DNA of 64,000 nt from Campylorhamphus procurvoides (lineage: Eukaryota; Chordata; Aves; Passeriformes; Dendrocolaptidae), in the NCBI GenBank assembly GCA_013396655.1, contig WBMV01000269.1:124001-188000 (forward strand), in the 5' to 3' direction. This document shows, piece after piece, positions 1 to 12,200 of the stretch. The position numbers and the translations under genes were made by a program. The notes below the pieces were generated by a model. The model did not search any database. It was not told the origin of the DNA and was given only the letters and a program-made list of their open reading frames with translations. The stretch's first letter is position 1. Every line of letters begins with the position of its first letter.

Positions 1-1680
1 GTGTGTCATGTGTGTGTCTGCTCCAATACTCACAGAGGAATTCATAGGGCTGAAAACTGCAAGTCAGAGAGAAGAGGGGAGGAAAAAGCAGGTAGCAACA
101 ACAGGCTCCTAAAATCCTCCTACAGATCACTGCAACACTCAGGCAAGTCAATGAAATTCTGAGTGTTTGAGTTCAAGAGCAGCTCCTTATTTGACACAGG
201 ACATCAAAACTGAGCTGCAATTTTCATTTTAAAAGCACACAATTTAGGGCAAAGATATTTAAGCTTGACATATTTCCATTTGCCTTTAACTTTAGGAGAT
301 ACCTAAACACACGCTGATAAGTTTTAGCTTAATTTACTGCTAGCCTAATTTTTTTCCCCTACCTTCTGCAATTTATAATTATCCTTCTATCTTCCAAATA
401 TGCAATTGCAAGGGTAGCAACCGACTTAAATACTAAAGTACAATGAGACTTTTTTCACCAAGGAGAAACCTAAAGCTCTGTTTGGAACCTGCTGGACATA
501 ACTTGGTTGGCAGATCTATTGAGCTAAAAAACCAACAAAAAATACCACTACAGGTAGATGGAAGGAGGGAGGTCATGGAATGTCAATTGCAGGTCAAATT
601 AGAGTCAGATTCCTTTCCAATCTCAGAAAGAAAGATTACACTTTTCTGTAGACTGAGCTACAGTTTTGCCATGAACCAACTTTTCTTTAGGGATGTTTGT
701 CATTAAAACTATGCTTTTGGTAGATCTTCCAGTTTTCTACAAAGTAAATGGAGCATTCACAGGGCTGGGGGAAGGAAGCAGCACAATCCAGCTTTCAGAG
801 CTACAAAGTCCATCCTGTTTGGGTTCCACAAGAACCAAAATCCCAAAACTATATGTTGGTAACAGAGGATTTCAGAACTTAAGCTAGTCATTATTAAAGA
901 AAAGCACTGGACTACTTATAACTAAATATCTATCAAACTCTTATCAACTCTTGTCATCAAATGATTGAACATATGATAATTGTTTAATAGTTTTCCGACA
1001 TTCATACTTTTTTGACTTTTTGATATATGCTCCCCCAAAATGGATTTACTAGCCTATGATCCCTCAGAAATCTGTTCTGCAACTCCCCTATAGGGAGAGA
1101 ATGTAAAACAATGAGCAGTATTTCCCCCTTTTTTACAGACACTCCCTTGCAACCTTCAAAACTGTCCAATCCCAACCACACAGATGGCAGTGGACAGCCA
1201 ATAATTGTGACTGATTCATTGAAATCAGTGTTTCTATCAACATCATGTAAAAACAGTTGATTATTTTTGCTGCAGTGCATTTGTTATCTACAAGTGCACC
1301 TTCTCCTTACCTACCCCATGTTCAGTTCAAAGCTCTGGGGCTCAGGAGAACACAGACCTCAAATTTCTGCCCTTATTTATCAGATTTGAGAAGGCTGCAT
1401 ATGAAGTGCAGATAAAAACCCCCATGAAATTATATCATCTGCTATATCATAATCACTTTTGGTGAAATTAAGAACCTGCTTAGAGCACAGTGTGCCCAAT
1501 TAGAGTCCTTTCCCTCCCACCACTGCCCCAAACACAGCACAAGCCTTCCCTAATTCTTCTTATTCTGCTCTGCTGCTGAAACATGAGATGGAGGAGAGTT
1601 AAAGGGAACAGTGTATTCCACATAAATCAATTTACCAAAAATTCAACTGCAATCTCTTCTCAAATGTGCACAGTCCCTCC
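1..1680. other. AT-rich unique DNA, no gene seen
   Basis: No recognised repeat, exon or RNA gene. The first 18 bases are a short degenerate GT-rich simple sequence. Open frames here are below 100 codons and read as low-information translations of AT-rich DNA. Confidence 0.6.
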
Positions 1681-1689
1681 CTGAAGCAG

Positions 1690-2060
1690 ATGTGTTAAAA
1701 TTAGCAGGCACAGGCTTGAGTGTGTGCATCCATTTCCTAATGAGATCTGACACAATAATTAGTGTGCAGCAAGCTGGGGTACTTTAATACACTTCCCTCC
1801 TTGTTTCTATCCAACTTTATAAAAGTTTCATTAATCTTTGCCACTAAGAACAGCAAAGCAATGAAATGCCTCGAACAGAGCCAGTAACAGCACTTAATAA
1901 CAATCTACGCTCTGGTTTCAGTTCCACTATTAAATACAGGTTTCTGACAAGAATTGGCTGCTTAGTCCCACAGTCCGGCTATGCAAAAATTCACCTTTTG
2001 TAGCTGCTGCAGCTTGGGAATATCAGATAAAGTTTTTGGGGTAAATGGGATCTTGATGTG
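1690..2060. promoter_or_regulatory. candidate conserved non-coding element
   Basis: This block looks unlike neutral avian intergenic DNA. It lacks simple repeats, carries several homeodomain-type TAAT/ATTA cores, has an octamer-like ATGCAAA at 1981, and keeps CpGs that are rare in the surrounding AT-rich sequence. No open frame of note crosses it. The enhancer role is inference from texture only; no alignment was made, and ordinary unique intergenic DNA is the alternative. Confidence 0.28.
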
Positions 2061-5039
2061 AAGGAGTAACACAGTTGTCAGTATTCACTTCTTTATGACT
2101 TGCTGCACTGCTTGTTGTTCTGGCCACAAAAACTTGAAATACTTGATCTTAGCATTGCAAATACAAAACTTGGGCATGGCCAACCAAAAGGAAAGACAGG
2201 CACAGGATGGATTTGCTGGTTTGATGTTGCATTTGTGGTATGGGAACAAAAAAAAGAAAATGATCCTAAAGCCTCAAGCTGACTAAACCACAATGAATAC
2301 CCATGAATGGAGTAGGGTCTAATATTTTTGTTCTCTTCATAGATGGAATGAAATATTTCTCCCACAAACTGGAATTTCTATAACCAACATTCTATAGAAG
2401 CATTTTCTTCAAATTGCCACAGACCTCCACTGTAACTTCACATCCTTCCTGATTTTTTACCCTGCATGAATATTTCTGCATCAATTTTGTATATCCAAAA
2501 GAGGCACCCAGACCCAGGATTAGAAGAGAAAAAAATGACTAAAAATTTCAGGTGACAGTCACTTTAAGCAGTTTTTATATGTCAGGGGAGAACTATTTGT
2601 GATACTCAATCATTTTTCCCCCAAGCAAATGATGCTGTGCAGCAGAAAGTGCACTCCTTTTTGAGTGCATTACTGTTGCAGAGTTATTTTTCTTTGTAAT
2701 CTCAGCAATCTGATTTAAGTTTAACTCTGACAGCACTATAGAGAGGAGAGAATGGAGATGGTGTAGCAGAAACAGCTCAGGACAAACTTTAGACACTGTC
2801 TTTGCTGCCAAGGTATCAAGAAATCACAGAGTGATAGGATAAATGATACATACAGTATAAAGATGCATACAGAGCTTATGACTGTGGATAAATGATTTAA
2901 AAAAACACACTGTTTTCTGGTAAATCAGACAGCAGGAATATAATCTACCCCAAATTCTAGCTCCCAGTAAATAATAGCAAGAGTCTCTTGAGGCAGCTCA
3001 GGTGATTCAGGCTCTGAATGCAAACTTAGAGAAACACAGGCCTAAAAAAGTGAGAAAACCCCCACCATCTTTGGGGGCATCTTTGAAATCAAGATCTTAA
3101 TTTTTTATTTTGACTTCACCCATGCTTTTTCCTCCCACCACATTCACAGAACATCATTTATACCTGAGCAGGTCACAAAAGTAATCCATGGGGTTCTGGT
3201 GCACAGAAACTCTTTTTGTGGCCTTGTTCTGCTGACAGGGCTTGCCTTGCTGAAATCAGTAGGTGCTTAGAACCAAATGATGTATCTGTGTGATGTTATC
3301 TGTTTTCAGCAGTGCTGGCAAATAAAGTTCTGGTGCAAACTGCACAGGGCCTTGCTTTCCCACAGCATATTTGGCCTTTAAAAAGGCTGTTCTGCTGGAA
3401 TGCTCTACCAGATACCAGCAATTCTGCTGTGAAGGGTCACAAATCCATAGCCCTGCATGCAATATTTAACACAAACTAATACCAGGAGCATGCTCTTTTG
3501 CTTTTTAAAGTCAGTTTTTGTGTACTTGAAATGGTTATTATGCTTAAAAGAAGCCAAGTGCTTCAGCAATCTTTGCTAATAATGGTAACACAGGCTTCAC
3601 CCTCAATAAATCTTCAGAAACATCACAGGAGCACTAAAAAGACAATTCTAGGCAGCCCATCCACTTTTAGCCCTTTTCTTAAGTGTGCTTATGCCATTTC
3701 ATGCTTTGCTACTCCAATAATAAAGGGTATTACACAGCAGTATTTTAATCTTAAAGGTTTTTTTTTTAAATTTTATTATTTTCATCCTAATATCACTTTA
3801 TAAGGGAACATCTAATTGAAGAATGAAGTCCACAAGAACTAACATGAAAAACTACAAGCAAACAAATACTACTTATTCTCAAAATAGGGGTTCTAACACA
3901 AGGTCTCATTATGAGCACATTCCTCATCCCAGCAGGAACCCAGTAGTTTATGCCAGTATAGATCACAATCCCTCCAAATTCTGTCACAGATACAAGGCTT
4001 TTGTGCAAAGAAAAGTAGTTTGGGAGATACTGCAGTGGATTTTAAAACATCTGATGCTAACCAAAATATTTTGGAGGAGAAAATGACCTGTAAACATAGG
4101 AAACAAAATATTATATGCATTCTGGAGTATAATTATTCAAAATGTGAAAAATCTTCTGAGTAAATGTTCCCAAGGATCACCCTTAAGATGCTGCCAAGGG
4201 TCACTCTGATATTTCTACAGAAAACAGAAGAACTGATGACGTGGCAGAGAGCAGCTCCTTCCAAATAACCACCTTCCAACTACACTTTCAGTGCAGAATT
4301 GCAGAGAAAACAGCTTTATAACACACCAAACACAAGCAAAATGGATATTCTAATTCAGAGAGTTGTTTCTCTAGCATAGTGGGAAGGAAAAGCAAACCTG
4401 ATCCATTCTGCCTTCTCCTGTGCAAAAGAAACCATGCCCCATCTTATTTTTGTCTTATTATATCCTCATGTTCTGGGCAGAGGTGGCCTAAAAAGCCCCT
4501 AAGGGGTGCAGAACTAAGAAATATTTTCACACTGGTGTAAATGCTGCTTTTACCCTCTCTTTCTATAAAATATTTTGCAACCACACACCTTTAGCCTTAA
4601 TGCTGTGCAGAGAACTTCCCATGGGGAGAACATGAAGTCCCTGGACCTCTGCACATGCAAGGTTTGGGATAGCTCCACCAAAACACTTCTCTGTGGCCCT
4701 TCACTTTTGCTGAGAGTGAAGAGAAATGTGCATTTCTACATTTTCTACAAGCCCAGCTGGTGTGAGCTTGTAGAAAACATCCAAAGGAGAATTTGCAACT
4801 TGCAATGGATTATAACAGCAATTCTTTCAGCAATAAATACTCGCTTATTTTTGGCCGGGAGTTTTTAAGAACCTCTCCCTGACAGCCTCCCTGTGATGCC
4901 TGACATCTCCCTCCCTCCCCAAAACCCAAAATGCAAGGAGGATGAGATGCCCCTTGCACAGAGGACCCTCCCTTGGCTGCACTGTGCCCACAGATGCTCC
5001 GTGCCAGCCTTGCCCTGTGCTCAGCCAAGAGGCTGCCTG
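2061..5039. other. unique intergenic or intronic DNA
   Basis: No gene, RNA or recognised mobile element is visible. A T-run lies at about 3758-3767 within an AT-rich stretch. From about 4860 the composition becomes more GC-rich, leading into the conserved-looking block at 5040. The frames near 3.8-4.1 kb overlap on both strands and show no family motif. Confidence 0.5.
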
Positions 5040-5560
5040 GTGGTTTTAATTAAAAGGCAGTGAGCTGAAAGTCATTAATAGTGCCAGGGAAAGGGAAACA
5101 ACCTCTCCTCTGCTGGGCACGGCTAATAAAGTTTGGAGGGTTTGACTTGCTGAGCTCCATCTGTGAAGGTGAAGGGCAAGGTGAGCTCGGAGAGGACTCG
5201 GCTCTGTTTGTGGTGGGGTGGCATTCAACCCTCGGCTCCACAAGCTGCTTTTATTACAAGATTATGCCTTTTTTCCTCAGAAATTAACATTATTTACTCT
5301 CCATAACAGAAGCATGCCCATAAAAATGTAAATTTGAGGCAGGCCATCTAAATGGAGCATGCTTAACTTCAGCACACCAGGCAGGACTAATCTTGCAGAC
5401 CTCAGGTAATTTGAATTCTGACAGGGTAAGAAAATTGCAATTGATATTCTGCATAATGAAATTAAACCGAGGCATCAGTATTTGGATGCAGGCTGGGGAA
5501 AAGGTAAAGGTACTTCTAAATAAAAGTTATATTTTTCAGGTCGATCTTTTAGAGAAAATT
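5040..5560. promoter_or_regulatory. candidate conserved non-coding element
   Basis: The segment begins with a TTAATTAA-type core near 5047 and a CATTAATAG motif, then a GC-richer middle with several CpGs (about 5119-5240). It ends in a unique stretch rich in TAAT and AATTG cores without simple repeats. This mix of retained CpGs and homeodomain-like cores is typical of vertebrate developmental enhancers. Short open frames on both strands (60-70 codons) are mutually overlapping and read as chance. The regulatory role is inference. Confidence 0.38.
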
Positions 5561-6189
5561 CTCATTTATTCATTTGTTTAACCTACTGAGGAAAAAAAAA
5601 TCATCTCTCTCTTAAAAATGAGTATTTAGCACTCTTGTTTGTCATGGCTTTGCCTGGGGCAAGGGGCTGTCAGTGCAAAACTACAGCTCCTCTGATCACT
5701 GCAAGAAATGTGTCTCAAAACTGAACTCAAACTTGCTTTCATGTTCAACACTCACAGACTCTTACCTGGATTTCCACCTACATCCCCCCCATTCAAAATT
5801 AGGTTGTACTTTACATGGCCACAATATAAAGATTATAATCAGCAGTTGTAAGGTTTGTTTAAAATCCATATTGAAACACAGAAATGCGTGTTACTTCTCA
5901 TACCATTCTCTCAGTGCAAAATATATAATCAGTGGAGTTAAAAAAAAAAATCTTATAATATTTATGCATTCCAGACTTAAGAGTTTAAATTTTCTTAAAC
6001 ACAGTGCAAGAACAAACCTCAAATGTGAGAAGGTGAGGATGAGAACTGTTCTGGATTCAGTATTGGCATTTCATCCCTACAGATGTGCAGGTCCTGCTGC
6101 ACCCACAGTTCTTCATTCAAAATAAAGACACCCCACAGCCTCAAAGCCAACACCATCTTAGTTTGCCTGCCATTTTTCAAAGTCTCTTC

Positions 6190-6620
6190 TCCCTTTATTT
6201 TTCGCAGAAAGGAAAGATTCATCGGGCTTTGCCTTATGTTAATTTAATTCCCATTCAAATTCTGGGCCCTATTGTATTAGTCTCAGTGAAGAATACTCTG
6301 CATTTCTCACAAGCACAAAGATAAGGCTGCTTTGTAGAGCTGGCTAATGTGCTATGATCTAACAATTCAATTAATTTGGAATGTGTCTTACAGATTAATA
6401 AAGCCTTTTACAGAATGGGGCGTTTCATCTGCATTCACAACCTAACACTAATGACTTCCTTAATGCAGCAAGTTATGCAACACAGATGATCAAATATTTA
6501 TGTTAGGATATTGTACATTTCATTTTATTATTAAAATTTGATAATATTATCCAAGTTTCTTCCCCCCTCATCCTCTAGTTTAGTTTCATAATTAAATCCT
6601 TCACATCTACAGGCTAAATG
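6190..6620. promoter_or_regulatory. candidate conserved non-coding element
   Basis: About 430 bp of unique sequence with closely packed candidate factor sites. The clearest is at 6361-6377, where an ACAAT SOX-type core sits directly beside a CAATTAATTTG homeodomain-type core. Other TTAATT and ATTAATA cores lie at 6240-6246 and 6394-6400. It contains isolated CpGs (near 6193, 6223 and 6421) and no repeat. Enhancer function is inferred from this texture; cross-species alignment would decide. Confidence 0.38.
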
Positions 6621-9600
6621 AACTAGATAAGAGAAACAGATGAAACCCATATTCAAAGGAGCTTTGGGATTGCTGCAACATCAAGCAGATAAAAACCAGA
6701 AAGGCCCATTGATTTTTCCTGCCACTCGAGTGGAAAACCAAGGAAACAAAGCAGAATATTTTTTCATGGAGCAACAGTTCCCTGGTGCTCCTCAGAGGAC
6801 ACTTGGCCCAGAATTCTGTCCCCAGTCACACTCAGCACAGTTTTGTTAACAAAGACCAGCACAATCAACTTATACCCAATTTCCATGTTCATTCCTCATA
6901 CACGAACAGGGCAAAGATTACAACCCTTCATGACAATTGTAAATTTTTTTTTTTTTTAAATGCTTACTTTTCATCTTTTGCAGGGAGTTCACAACCATGC
7001 CTTACCCTTCAAAACTGCATTTATCCAAGAATAAACACTTAATTTCAATTGCTGATCAGAGCCTCTCTCTTCCCTCCCATATCACTGCTACAAGGATTAG
7101 GAGTAAGGAGTACTGAAGTGTATTTTTTTCTGAAGTATATTTTTTTCCACTAAAAATGCACATTGTTCATTTTAACTAGAAATACCCTGTCAGATGTCAG
7201 CTATTATTTCTGTTTCATTCAAATAGTACTTTGCAGTGGCCAAACACAAATAGCACTCCAAAAGATCCATTGAAAACAGGGTTTATTTTGCCTCGCAGAA
7301 GGACAAGGTGTTTGCACCACTCCTGTATTTCAAAGAAACATTCCTGAAAAGAAGGCAGAAGACAAGATGAGCCCCCAGCACCAGCAGGATTCCTCCTCAA
7401 TGGCTGGTTGAATTTCCCAGCACCATTCCAAGCTCTGCACTTCCCACTAATCATCTTTGGATGCCACTGCTGACAGAGCTGCCAATTCTGCAATGAGTTC
7501 CTCTGATTATGGAAATAAGCAATGAAAAACAAAATGTGTCTTTAGCAATAACAGTCAAATTTAAAATGGTAAGGAAATCTCAGATTTGCATTTCTCAGTC
7601 CCCAGTATAGGCAAATCCACAGCACGAGGGAGGCCCTCAGGAAATAAATCCATAATCATTTCCTTTTAGTTATTTAAATCTTCAGGAGTTTTCAGTACTG
7701 CTACAAGTGAATAGTTATTCACCAGGGTAGAAAAAAAATAACCTCAAACAGAAATACTGCAAATGTTAAGAAAGTTTTATGTAAACCATAATAGGAGTTA
7801 ACAGTGGAAGTAATGCAGGATAGGAATGAATGTGTGAAATATACTTTTAATCTAAATATTTGCTGTGTCACACCCTTGCTGGAAGCACCTGGATATCCCC
7901 CATCAAAAAAAGAAATTAAAAAAAATTAAGATATATAAAAAATATAATGCTTTTAAAAAGTATATGATATTTACAAAAGACTTGTGTCCTTCAGTATGGA
8001 ATATAGTTTAGAACTAAATGATGCTTCATTCTGGTAACATCTCAAAAGGAAACATATTTGTGATAAAGCAGGAGATTGAAGTTCATGGTTTAAAATATGT
8101 TAAAAAAAATCCAATCCCTTCTGCTTGTTTGACACTGAGGAACTGACTGGACTAATACTTGACTACAACTCTTCCCTAAACATGCTTTGCAAATATTCAT
8201 TTAGATTTAATTCTTTCACAGAAACTATTTCAAGATGCACTTAATAGATGTACTGGAATTAAAAAGGAGCAATTAGCATTCATTGCCTTATGATTATTTT
8301 CTTTGCCTTTAATAACAGAGCTGCTCAAGCTGCAGAAAGCCCCTTCCTTCATTCTGAGATTGAGGTGCTGTCACCTTGTCACCCAACACCCAGAATGAGC
8401 ACTCCAAACCAAAGCTTGGAAGGTAGTTCATCATTCCAGTACCTAAGAAAGCTACTAAACTGGCAAATGAGGTGGAGAGGAAAGTGGCCAGGCACTGGCA
8501 CATGATTAATTATTATTTTCTGTTAATAGTCTCTCGTGTGCTCGTCTCTCTGGTTAATATTAAACACACATTCATAGCTGATGCTTTATGATAACCAGGA
8601 ATAAACCCCATCCTCTCCTGTCATCAATTGCTCATTTTCCCTGCAATCTCCCTCTCCGTGGTGGTTTTGCAAATGGAACGGGGCAAGGAGGACTGTCCTA
8701 AGAGCTGTGCTAAATACAGGGCAAGAATAGTAAATACACAAAGAAAATGCAATTAAAGAGCAGGAGAGACTGGTTAAAAAGGCTCTATTCTCAAGGTATG
8801 TGTGTTGGAAGATCACATCTCTTTTTGAGCTTTCATCATGAGAAACTTAAAGATGCAAATACCATGGGAAAAATGAAGTGGAATCAAAAGTATATCCAAG
8901 AGAAATTTTAGGGGGTGCTTTTCCCTCCTTAGTACCTTCCTATGCTTCTATTACCAAGCCATTATTGATATTAGCAATCAATCAATTTTCCACTTCTTTG
9001 GGAAAATAAACTCTCTAGCTGAGACTTTACTTCAGACTAATTTTTTCACACAAATGTTAAATACAGAGTAAGTTTTTAACATGATTTTACCAATGAACTC
9101 CAGTTAAAATGCTCACATTGAGGTGTCTCACAACAAAAAGCCCTCCTTAGAGGTCACAAATTTAAGAAGAAAATAATCACAGTATTCCAGTAGGATTTTT
9201 CATTCCTCTACAGTTATTACACCACTGAATATTGATTAAAGATGCACTTCTACTTCAAAAATTTAGTTTTGCAGAAATCTGCATAATATTGCTAGTAATT
9301 AAAATATAATTAGTGCAGAAGCAACGTGCTCATACAGAATTTTATTTCTTTACATTCCCACTCTTTCTACAGAATTTTTATTTTACTGAGATACTTGCAC
9401 ATTTCTAAACAAAACACCTAAGAAATATTAACAGTACATGCTGTCTTAAAGGTCTACCTTAATTTTAATTATTTCACAGAAAAATATTTAAAAACAAAGT
9501 TTATAGTCAAGTAAGTCACAAGGAAGTCACTTACTAGTGTAGTGTTCAAAGAGTTCGAAATCATTCTCTTATGATACAGTTCACTATTTCCCTATTAATA

Positions 9601-10249
9601 GATCTTTAACCTCTTTTGAATATTAGTTGACATAATTATTACAATACTTTGCCATAATAAAAAAGCCAAGGAATTTAGAAGTAGATGTTGGCTCAGCTGG
9701 GAAGAAAAGTTTTCTTAGAATGTGACAGCACAGAAAAAATTCCTATTTTAAAGGCAGCCAGAAAGAGAAACTTCTGAGAAGTTGTTGACAAAACACCTGT
9801 AGCATCAGAGCCCACATTTGTGCCTTTAATGACACCAAGTCCTAAATAAGCCATTTTGAGCTAATTCTTTGCAGCAACATCTCTAACCCCAGCCCAGTAT
9901 TTCCTAAGCATCCCTAGAACAGAAAGGGTGCTTTGATATTGGCCTGCTGGGGGCAAGGACTGATGTTTTGGGCCCCTCTTGCCTAGTTTATTATGGTTTT
10001 TTCCACAGCAGTCTCCCAAAGAAGCTCAGCAGTTCTTCAGGTAACTTTGGAAATCACTGTGCATATTTAACTGGTAATTATAGGCATTAAACAGGTAGGC
10101 AAAATCAAGTGGGTAATGAACAATATAACAATAAACCCCCACACAAAAGGGTTTGAATCCCTTAAGAAAACACGTATCTTCTAAGGCACAGAGTTGCAGT
10201 GATATTCTAAATATTGATCATTTGCAGGCAAAACAACAGAAAAGCAAAT
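6621..10249. other. AT-rich unique DNA, no gene seen
   Basis: Nothing gene-like is seen. A 14-base T-run lies at about 6944-6957, and an A/T-rich low-complexity patch spans about 7905-7975. A weak CTCF-like match (two mismatches) occurs at 9943-9955 and is not counted. Frames at 7215-7532 (minus) and 8290-8816 have no recognisable motif. Confidence 0.5.
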
Positions 10250-10510
10250 GAAAGTTTATTGGGTGGTGAGACAGTGACATTGTGAATCGATGGCTCACTC
10301 TGTTACATTTAATCCCAATTGATTGGAGGAGTTCAGTACATCTTCCTGCCTTGTCTTTATGTCGTACCGTAAAGTCGAAGGCAAATGGAAATTTATTAAG
10401 CTATGAATCCTTTATTACTTAAATTCAATAAGCTCTAAATGGCTCATCCATAAATGGCAGCTCAAGCTTTCCACGTTTAAATTTTTTAAATACAATAAAA
10501 GGCTTTAGTA
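10250..10510. promoter_or_regulatory. candidate conserved non-coding element with retained CpGs
   Basis: Four CpGs fall within 90 bp (10288, 10363, 10368 and 10376) in an otherwise CpG-poor AT-rich region. CCAATTGATTGG at 10315-10326 has a CCAAT box and an inverted CCAAT box two bases apart. Several AAATTTATTAAG and TTTATTACTTAA-type cores follow. Retained CpGs in AT-rich unique DNA suggest purifying selection or low methylation, as is typical of conserved enhancers. The function is inferred. Confidence 0.42.
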
Positions 10511-11999
10511 GAATTGACACAGGGTCCCAGTCCATGGGACAAACAAATGCCATTGTCATGGAACTCCTGGACTAAGAGCAGATTTAACTCTCAAATGCAA
10601 ATACAGAAATGCAACAAAGTCACTTTTAAAACTAATTGCCTGTTGGGATCCAGCTCTAAATTAGTTTTCATATTCAGAATGTCTAAACAATACTGAAATC
10701 CAAGATGGACTAAGTTAATATTTGGAAACACTGCTGGTGTGATTCTGTAGGAAAAGAGCATAAGAGTATCCTAAACACATGAAATAACACATCCTCACAC
10801 CAATGAATTAAAGGCAAATTTTGTCAGAACTTCAACAGCACAAAAATTTGCACCAAAATGTGCTTTTCAGATTGGATTTGTTAAGTCTTCATGCTCAAAA
10901 TGGACAAAAGGTGAAATTCTAGACCAGAAGGTCCAGGAAGCTTTTGGGTAATTTCAAGTTTTCCTTCAAGGGATCCATAAACTGTTGCCTATTGTACCAG
11001 CAAACCCAGTCATTTCTGATTATTGTGGCAGTGAATCCCAGAGACAAGTAATTATTCTCTCATTTAGCAACCACATGAGGAAGAAAAACTGAAGTAAAAT
11101 AAGATTTTTTTGTTTGTTAGCAAAATAACTAAAATATATATATATGCACAGATTGTCAAGGGACAAAAGAATATTCCATTCACTCTGAAAGTAATGGTGG
11201 ATTAAAACAACCCATCCTATTTTCCTCTTAAATATTGTGTAGAACATTTGAAAGCAAAATAATTTGACAAGAAGAAAGTAGGAACAGTTTTGTGCAAAGA
11301 AGATTTATTGATAGCACTATTGAGAATCTATTGGTGTTAAAGAGTAAATAGTTCTCATTATTCGATACAGGGTCCCCTTGAACCTTACAAGTCTTCAAAA
11401 CTCAAAGAATTTTGAAGATTTCATGCCCCAATTACTTTATAATTTTGCTTTAACCTGAAGAAAGTTTGTCAAACTCTATTGGGCTTCATGCATAAGAATA
11501 ATAAATGGTTACTCGTATTTGAAATAAAAGGAATATATATATATGTCTCCTATAATTATCAGGACACTACCAGAAGGAACTATTGGGACTGGATGTTTTA
11601 AAATAAGGATAGTAAGAGGACAATAAAAACTCTTACAGTGAAAAAAGTTACTTTCATAAAATATTATTCAATTCAAACCTGCTTATTTAGGTTGACTCTG
11701 AAAAAACTAAATTAGAAGAAGATGAAGAATAATTTTAATTTGAAGATGCTGTTTCCAGGATGGAAACTTATGTTAATATGCAGAATCACTTAAATATTTA
11801 AACCACATAAACACAAAGGGTTTTTTTGCTAAGTATTTCTGGAAACTTTTCATTATGTGAAAATATTCATTGCTTTGTCTTTTAATATGCTTGGCAGCTC
11901 AACTATTGGAATTTCCCACAGGTCCTAAAATCTACTTTTTCCACATCTCTCCGGGCAGACTTCAAGACTAGAGTGAGTTTCAGATCACTGGCATCATTT
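10511..11999. other. AT-rich unique DNA with short (TA)n runs
   Basis: No gene is visible. Two short (TA)n runs occur near 11133-11144 and 11535-11545. The rest is unique AT-rich sequence without a recognised repeat family. Confidence 0.5.
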
Positions 12000-12200
12000 T
12001 CTGTCAATTATCCACCTCTTACTTATTCACTTGAGCTAGCCAAGCATCATAGCGAGACATTCAAAAGTCTTCCATTCATTACTCTGCATTATTTTCCAGT
12101 TGCCACCACGACAAATAACTAAATTTATTAATTTTGAATCACTAAATCCCGAGGGGCTTTGCAAAGAGGGAGAACACTCAGCAGTTCCTGCTGCAATCCA
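12000..12200. promoter_or_regulatory. candidate conserved non-coding element
   Basis: A unique block with isolated CpGs at 12053, 12109 and 12150, and an AAATTTATTAATTTTGAATC homeodomain-like stretch at 12121-12140. No frame or repeat accounts for it. The evidence is textural only, so a neutral origin remains possible. Confidence 0.28.

Noticed and set aside
5673..6125. 150-codon + strand open frame
   Set aside because: No domain, no coding-type texture and no strong splice signals; consistent with chance in AT-rich DNA.
9943..9955. CTCF-like sequence
   Set aside because: Two mismatches at informative positions; weaker than the 39206 site and expected by chance.
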